Shown piece after piece: positions 59,718-64,000 of a DNA stretch of 64,000 nucleotides. How positions within the stretch are numbered: the stretch's first letter is position 1; every line of letters begins with the position of its first letter. The stretch comes from Psychroflexus aurantiacus. GTDB lineage: Bacteria; Bacteroidota; Bacteroidia; Flavobacteriales; Flavobacteriaceae. Below the pieces are notes generated by a model. The model saw only the letters and a list, made by a program, of their open reading frames with translations, had not been told where the DNA came from and did not search any database. The stretch covers positions 1 through 64,000 of the forward strand of contig NZ_JAAIKD010000006.1 of NCBI RefSeq assembly GCF_010820555.1, written 5' to 3'. Made by a program: the position numbers and the translations under genes.

Positions 59718-59836
59718 ACCCCATTTTTGAACTTTGATTTGTTTATAATAGGATTATAGGGTTTTATTGGCAATTGTTAAGTTTTAATTTGGTATAAATT
59801 AATACCTTAATTGCTTTGAAATCTAAACTTATCTTT

Positions 59837-59844
59837 TATATTTG
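59837..59844 (+). promoter_or_regulatory. Promoter -7 box of small RNA copy 2
   Basis: TATATTTG (exact TAnnTTTG) with TTTG at 59815-59818 as -33 element, 18 bases apart. Confidence 0.65.
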
Positions 59845-59846
59845 TG

Positions 59847-59921
59847 TCAGGATGAAGTTTTTCATAATAGATTGGTTAATTATCAAAGCCCCAGATTCAT
59901 AACTGGGGCTTTGTGTTTTTA
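59847..59921 (+). ncRNA. Small RNA gene, copy 2 of a tandem pair
   Basis: About 75 bases repeating copy 1 nearly base for base up to the stem (TCAGGATGAAGTTTTTCAT, ATAGATTGGTTAATTA). The terminator stem changes on both sides together: CAAAGCCCCAG / CTGGGGCTTTG (59884-59913) against CCTGG/CCGGG-type pairs in copy 1, so pairing is kept. In this copy ATGAA-GTTT-TTCAT also forms a small 5' hairpin. It ends in GTTTTTA. The 157 bases from here to the next gene show nothing else clear. Confidence 0.7.
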
Positions 59922-60078
59922 TAAACTTTTCTATAGTTATAGCACTTAGTCTTTTTTTTGACTCGACAGGGCTCATGATCAGAAAGCAGCTTTGTTTTTC
60001 GCAGGATTTCATCATTAATTTGTCACTACTTTTTTAAGAGGCTTTAAAATATTTCTGTAATGCTTTAGTTTTACACAC

Positions 60079-63000
60079 ATGAGGCAACTTCTTTTTTATG
60101 TCTTTTTGTGTGGCGGAGTAACTTCACTTTGGGCGCAGTCCGGACTGGTAACCAAAACGCTTGCTATCCGGGACACCATACAGCTGGAACAGGTGAGTAT
60201 AAGCCCATTTCAATTTAAGTTGCAGACCACAGACAGCGTAGAAATAAGACCTTCACTTTACCAGATTGATTTTCCCCTGGCTCAGCTGATTCCCTTTTCA
60301 GAATTGAAACGAACCCGGGACAGTTTAATAGTGACTTACTTAAAGTATCCGGATTTTCTTACCAAAACCTATAAAGCACTCGATGAAAAGCTTATTCTGG
60401 ATACCGGTGATCCGGTAGATAATCTCTATGAACTTCAGCAGCAGAAACAGCCCGGTAATTTTATTCCCTTTTCAGGCCTGAGTACCAGCGGGAGTATCTC
60501 TCGTGCGATCAGTGTGGGGAATAACCAGAATGCGGTGGTGAGGTCTGAACTTGACTTACAGATCTCAGGGAAAATCTCAGAAAACGTGGTTTTGCGAGCC
60601 TCCATACAGGATGATAATGTACCAGTGCAGTCCGGAGGTTATACTCAGCAGCTCAATGAATTTGATCAGATCTTTATTGAACTGCAAGCCGAAAAGTGGC
60701 GAATCCGAGCCGGGGATATAGACTTGGTGGAAAACCAGTCTTTTTTTGCCTCCTATACCAAGCGTGTACAGGGTCTTTTGCTTTCTGCAGAGGTTGGAAA
60801 TGAAGAACGGCAGACTGAGGTTTATGGAGCTGCGGCTTTGGTAAGAGGTGTGTTTACCAGGAGTGAATTAACTGCGATTGAAGGCAATCAGGGGCCTTAT
60901 AAACTCGTAGGAGACAACGGCCAGCTTTACGTTTTAATAGTCTCCGGAAGTGAAGATGTGTATGTGAATGGAAGACTGCTTACCCGAGGTGAAAATGAAG
61001 ATTATCTGATCGATTATAATGCCGGTGAAGTTATTTTTAACTCTACATTTCCGATTACGTCTGAAATGCGAATCGTCGTGGAATACCAGGTTTCCGACAG
61101 GAATTTTTCAAGAATCGTTGCCACAACGGGGTCCCGTTTTAGATCCGAATCTCTTCAGCTAAACGGATTTCTCTACAACGAAAATGATCTTAAAAATCAG
61201 CCATTACAGCAAAGTCTTACCGATGAGCAGGTGGATGTGCTGGAAGAAGCAGGTGATGACCAAAGTGACATGTTTGCCCCCAGCGCTGTTCCAGCCGAGT
61301 TTTCTGAAAACAGAATTTTATACACCAAAACATTTCTGGACGGTCGGGAGATCTTTGTTTTCTCTTCCGATCCGGAGGCTGAACTCTTCCAGGTTCGCTT
61401 TACCAATGTAGGTCCCAATCAGGGAAACTATGTTCTTTCAAGCCAGGATGCTATTGCGACGATTTATGAGTATGTGTCTCCGGTTAACAGCGTTCCACAG
61501 GGTAATTTTGAACCTATTGTTCGACTCTTTGCGCCTACCAAACTCCAAATCGCTATGCTGAATGGTGTGTATTCACCTTCCGAAAAATCCAGCATTCAAT
61601 TTGAAGTTGCCGCGAGTAACGCCGATGAGAATCTGTTTTCAGAACTGGATCAGGGAGATAACCGCGGTTTGGCTGCTCAGTTTTCGGTCAACCAGACCCT
61701 TTATAAATCCGAAGCCAACAACAGCCTAGATGTGTTTGCAAACCTTAATTTTATAGAAGATACCTACACCAGTATAGAGCGTCTGTACAACGTAGAATTC
61801 ACCAGAGACTGGAATCTGTTCAATCCCTCGGGAGACCAGCTTTTTTTGGATGCTGGTTTTGATTATCGAAATAACTTGGAAAGTTTTACGCGGTATAACT
61901 TTCAGCGTCTGTCTTATTCAAAGAATTTCTTAGGTCAGAAACATTCTATAATCGCCAGGCAAATTCAGAACAAATTCAGAATAGATGTCAACGCCAGCTA
62001 CCTGGATAGCGAATCCCCTGTTTTGACCTCAAAATTTGCCAGAGCCGGGGTTTCCGGAATTTATGATTTCGGGAAGTTTTGGTCTGGATTGCGCTACACT
62101 ATGGAAGATAACCAGGAACTGCGAGTAGAAACGGAAGAGTTTACACCCAACACCCAGCGGTTTTCCGGTTATGAAGTCTTTTCCGGAGTTGGAGATTCCA
62201 CAAGTGTGTATGTGGAAGCAGGCTATCGGTACAGACAAAACGATAGTTTGAGAGCAAATCTGCTAAAACGCGTCAATACCTCCAGTAACTATTTCGTGCG
62301 CTCACAACTGGTCAATACGAAAGCTTCCAGATTAAGCCTGTTTGCGAATTTGAGAACTCTAAAATTTAAGGAAGAAAACAGAGCCGATGAGCAGACTTTA
62401 AACTCCAGAATCGTCTATTCTCAAAATCTATGGAACCGGCTTGTCAATCTCAATACAACTTACGAAACCAGCAGTGGAAGCATAGCTCAGCAGGAATTCA
62501 CTTACCTAGAAGTAGAACCGGGACAGGGGCAATACACCTGGATCGATTACAACGAAAACGCCATCCAGGAACTGAATGAATTTGAAATCGCTCAATTCCA
62601 GGATGAAGGCCGTTACGTGAGGATTTTACTGCCCAATCAAATCTTTGTCAGAACCAATCAGGCTCGTTTCAGCCAGCAATTCACATTGAATTTTCAAACC
62701 TGGCAAAATCAGAAAGGCTGGAAAAAAATCGCCTCTCACTTTTATAACCAGACCTCCTTATTGCTGGATAAAAAAATGAGAAAAGATGGGAATTCGCTTA
62801 GTCTCAATCCTTTTAAATCCAGCGGTCAGGAGGTTTTGGGTGAGAACACGACCTTTAGAAACATCCTTTTTTTTAACAGAGGCCTGCAGAAGTTTACTAC
62901 CTCCTATAATTTTACGAAAAACACCACCAAAAACCTCACGGTTCTGGGGCTCCAAGAAAGTTCAAACCTGTTGCAGGAACTCAAGTTTATTCACAAATTT

Positions 63001-63483
63001 CAGGAAAGCTGGCTGATCACTTCAACTCAGGATTACAAGTCCTCTGAAAGTTTTTCAGATCAGTTTGAAAACAGAAACTTCACTATTGAAGGCTTCTCAT
63101 TTCATCCCAAAGTCTCCTATTTACTGGGAGATAAACGTTTTGATGTTTTTTATGCATATACCTCAAAAGAAAATCAAATAGGGGGTCTGGAAGCCTTGAA
63201 GCAGCAGACCTTAGGTTTATCTTTTGTACTCAACAACAACCAGAAATATAGCATTACAGGGGAGGCCAGTTATATTCAGAATGACTTTGAAGGCGGTGCG
63301 TTTTCTCCGGTCGCTTACCAGATGCTGGAAGGTTTGCAGCCCAACGACAATTTTACCTGGTCGCTTTTTTTACAAAAGAAAATCACTGCTTTTCTGGATC
63401 TTAACCTGACCTATTTTGGCAGGAAAAGTGAAAACCTCAAGGCTATTCATACCGGTAGTGTTCAGTTGAGAGCCTTTTTCTAA
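60079..63483 (+). CDS. Large outer-membrane beta-barrel protein, uncharacterised
   Basis: An 1134-aa exported protein (signal peptide of about 19 residues, ending SLWA-QS). An N-terminal region of about 200 residues is followed by a very long series of amphipathic strands with aromatic belts (VEAGYRYRQNDSLRANLLKR, TAFLDLNLTYFGRKSENLKA, end QLRAFF), consistent with a large barrel. A stretch at about 280-345 (LVGDNGQLYVLIVSGSEDVY, VNGRLLTRGENEDYLIDYNA) resembles small beta domains of SprA-like surface proteins, but it is far shorter than SprA. No known family was assigned with confidence. Its stop overlaps the stop of the facing gene by four bases. Confidence 0.78.
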   Translation: MRQLLFYVFLCGGVTSLWAQSGLVTKTLAIRDTIQLEQVSISPFQFKLQTTDSVEIRPSLYQIDFPLAQLIPFSELKRTRDSLIVTYLKYPDFLTKTYKALDEKLILDTGDPVDNLYELQQQKQPGNFIPFSGLSTSGSISRAISVGNNQNAVVRSELDLQISGKISENVVLRASIQDDNVPVQSGGYTQQLNEFDQIFIELQAEKWRIRAGDIDLVENQSFFASYTKRVQGLLLSAEVGNEERQTEVYGAAALVRGVFTRSELTAIEGNQGPYKLVGDNGQLYVLIVSGSEDVYVNGRLLTRGENEDYLIDYNAGEVIFNSTFPITSEMRIVVEYQVSDRNFSRIVATTGSRFRSESLQLNGFLYNENDLKNQPLQQSLTDEQVDVLEEAGDDQSDMFAPSAVPAEFSENRILYTKTFLDGREIFVFSSDPEAELFQVRFTNVGPNQGNYVLSSQDAIATIYEYVSPVNSVPQGNFEPIVRLFAPTKLQIAMLNGVYSPSEKSSIQFEVAASNADENLFSELDQGDNRGLAAQFSVNQTLYKSEANNSLDVFANLNFIEDTYTSIERLYNVEFTRDWNLFNPSGDQLFLDAGFDYRNNLESFTRYNFQRLSYSKNFLGQKHSIIARQIQNKFRIDVNASYLDSESPVLTSKFARAGVSGIYDFGKFWSGLRYTMEDNQELRVETEEFTPNTQRFSGYEVFSGVGDSTSVYVEAGYRYRQNDSLRANLLKRVNTSSNYFVRSQLVNTKASRLSLFANLRTLKFKEENRADEQTLNSRIVYSQNLWNRLVNLNTTYETSSGSIAQQEFTYLEVEPGQGQYTWIDYNENAIQELNEFEIAQFQDEGRYVRILLPNQIFVRTNQARFSQQFTLNFQTWQNQKGWKKIASHFYNQTSLLLDKKMRKDGNSLSLNPFKSSGQEVLGENTTFRNILFFNRGLQKFTTSYNFTKNTTKNLTVLGLQESSNLLQELKFIHKFQESWLITSTQDYKSSESFSDQFENRNFTIEGFSFHPKVSYLLGDKRFDVFYAYTSKENQIGGLEALKQQTLGLSFVLNNNQKYSITGEASYIQNDFEGGAFSPVAYQMLEGLQPNDNFTWSLFLQKKITAFLDLNLTYFGRKSENLKAIHTGSVQLRAFF

Positions 63484-64000
63484 CCCTTGGAAACTTTAAG
63501 CTTCATGCCTGGCTGAAGGCGATTGCTTTTCAGCTTATTGAGTTTTTTTAGGTCTTCTACGCTTAGGCCGGGATATTTTTTGGAAATCGTCCATAAGGAA
63601 TCTCCCGGCTTCACGTTGTAGAATTCTGTATCACGTTTTGATGAATTGTCAGTTTTTGAATTACTGTCAACCACAGCATCCATATTTTTGGGATAAATAA
63701 CAAGCTTTTGACCGATATTCAGATTCGTTCCGTTGAGGTTATTCCAGGCTTTAATCTGGCTAACCCCTACGCTGTATTTTTCAGCAATCCTGCCCAGATA
63801 ATCCCCGGATTTCACCTTATAACTGATTTTATCTTCTGCTTTTATATACTTAGGTTCAGGTTCTTTGGCAATTGCCGCCAGCTTTTCTGAATAACCATAA
63901 ATCATATCTTCATTGGCTGCAAACAAACCTGCTTTTTCATAAGGAAGGCGGACGTAATAGGATTTGTCTTTTTCAAAGGGGATGATGCCTAATTTATAAC
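63480..64000 (-). CDS. mltD: C-terminal part of an MltD-like lytic transglycosylase
   Basis: Partial gene running off the right edge; 173 codons are visible. The upstream part reads in frame into YVRLPYEKAGLFAANEDMI, a segment found just before the LysM repeats of flavobacterial MltD proteins. Two LysM peptidoglycan-binding modules follow: SYKVKSGDYLGRIAEKYSV...LNIGQKLVIYPK and FYNVKPGDSLWTISKKYPG...LQPGMKLKVSKG, joined by a Ser/Asp/Lys linker. The catalytic domain lies outside the window, so the name rests on the tail. It should cleave peptidoglycan glycan strands in the envelope. Confidence 0.8.
   Translation of the reverse strand, partial: YKLGIIPFEKDKSYYVRLPYEKAGLFAANEDMIYGYSEKLAAIAKEPEPKYIKAEDKISYKVKSGDYLGRIAEKYSVGVSQIKAWNNLNGTNLNIGQKLVIYPKNMDAVVDSNSKTDNSSKRDTEFYNVKPGDSLWTISKKYPGLSVEDLKKLNKLKSNRLQPGMKLKVSKG

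Overview
This window looks like chromosomal DNA of a marine or saline member of the Flavobacteriaceae (phylum Bacteroidota). The basis is: promoters of the Bacteroidota type (TAnnTTTG at -7) in front of many genes; carboxypeptidase-regulatory-domain TonB-dependent receptors; an exbB-exbD-tonB-folC operon; families typical of this group (DUF4301, DUF4837, DUF5686, DUF2490, a short arginine decarboxylase, a ferredoxin:NADP reductase of the thioredoxin-reductase type); and the ribosomal order rplM-rpsI-rpsB-tsf-pyrH-frr. Most of it is core chromosome, with a lone tyrosine recombinase at the left edge and several families of short dispersed intergenic repeats.

Left part (1-13.6 kb): recombinase, secreted M14 carboxypeptidase, flavin reductase-like protein, SbtA-type bicarbonate permease, two small coiled-coil envelope proteins, two tRNA-Val genes (TAC and GAC), then on the minus strand exbB-exbD-tonB-folC, a Glu/Leu-type dehydrogenase and anmK. 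Middle-left (13.7-24.5 kb): an acyl-CoA dehydrogenase; a tight five-gene operon (thiamine-binding protein, PnuC-type transporter, NadR-like kinase, DUF4301, ArfB); a flavin oxidoreductase; a TPP riboswitch driving a TonB-dependent receptor; and two uncharacterised genes. The receptor, the PnuC-type permease and the thiamine-binding protein together suggest a thiamine uptake route, with the kinase trapping the substrate.

Centre (24.7-44.6 kb): pseudouridine synthase; a polyamine block (arginine decarboxylase, agmatinase, deoxyhypusine-synthase-like protein, GNAT/nitrilase fusion); a small calcium-motif lipoprotein; a YugP-type zinc protease; the ribosomal/translation block; a DUF5686 outer-membrane protein; an MMPL/RND transporter with trmN6; glutaryl-CoA dehydrogenase.

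Right part (44.7-64 kb): DUF3050; an Fe-S/redox neighbourhood (ferredoxin, FNR, Nfu-type scaffold, Mrp ATPase); a LuxE-like acyl-protein synthetase relative; a lipoprotein plus TonB-receptor pair preceded by 11-bp-phased TTAA repeats and followed by a PhoB/PhoR-like two-component system; a glycosyltransferase, trmB, a LysE transporter and an alkyltransferase-like protein; a tandem pair of near-identical small RNA genes; a very large outer-membrane protein; and the C-terminal end of an MltD-type lytic transglycosylase running off the window.

The most novel-looking items are the duplicated small RNA genes (59644-59921) with a compensatory stem change, the Pho-box-like control region at 50.6-50.8 kb, the DUF4301 protein with sugar-nucleotidyltransferase-like motifs, and the dispersed GC-rich hairpin repeats. 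No CRISPR array, prophage or complete insertion sequence was seen.
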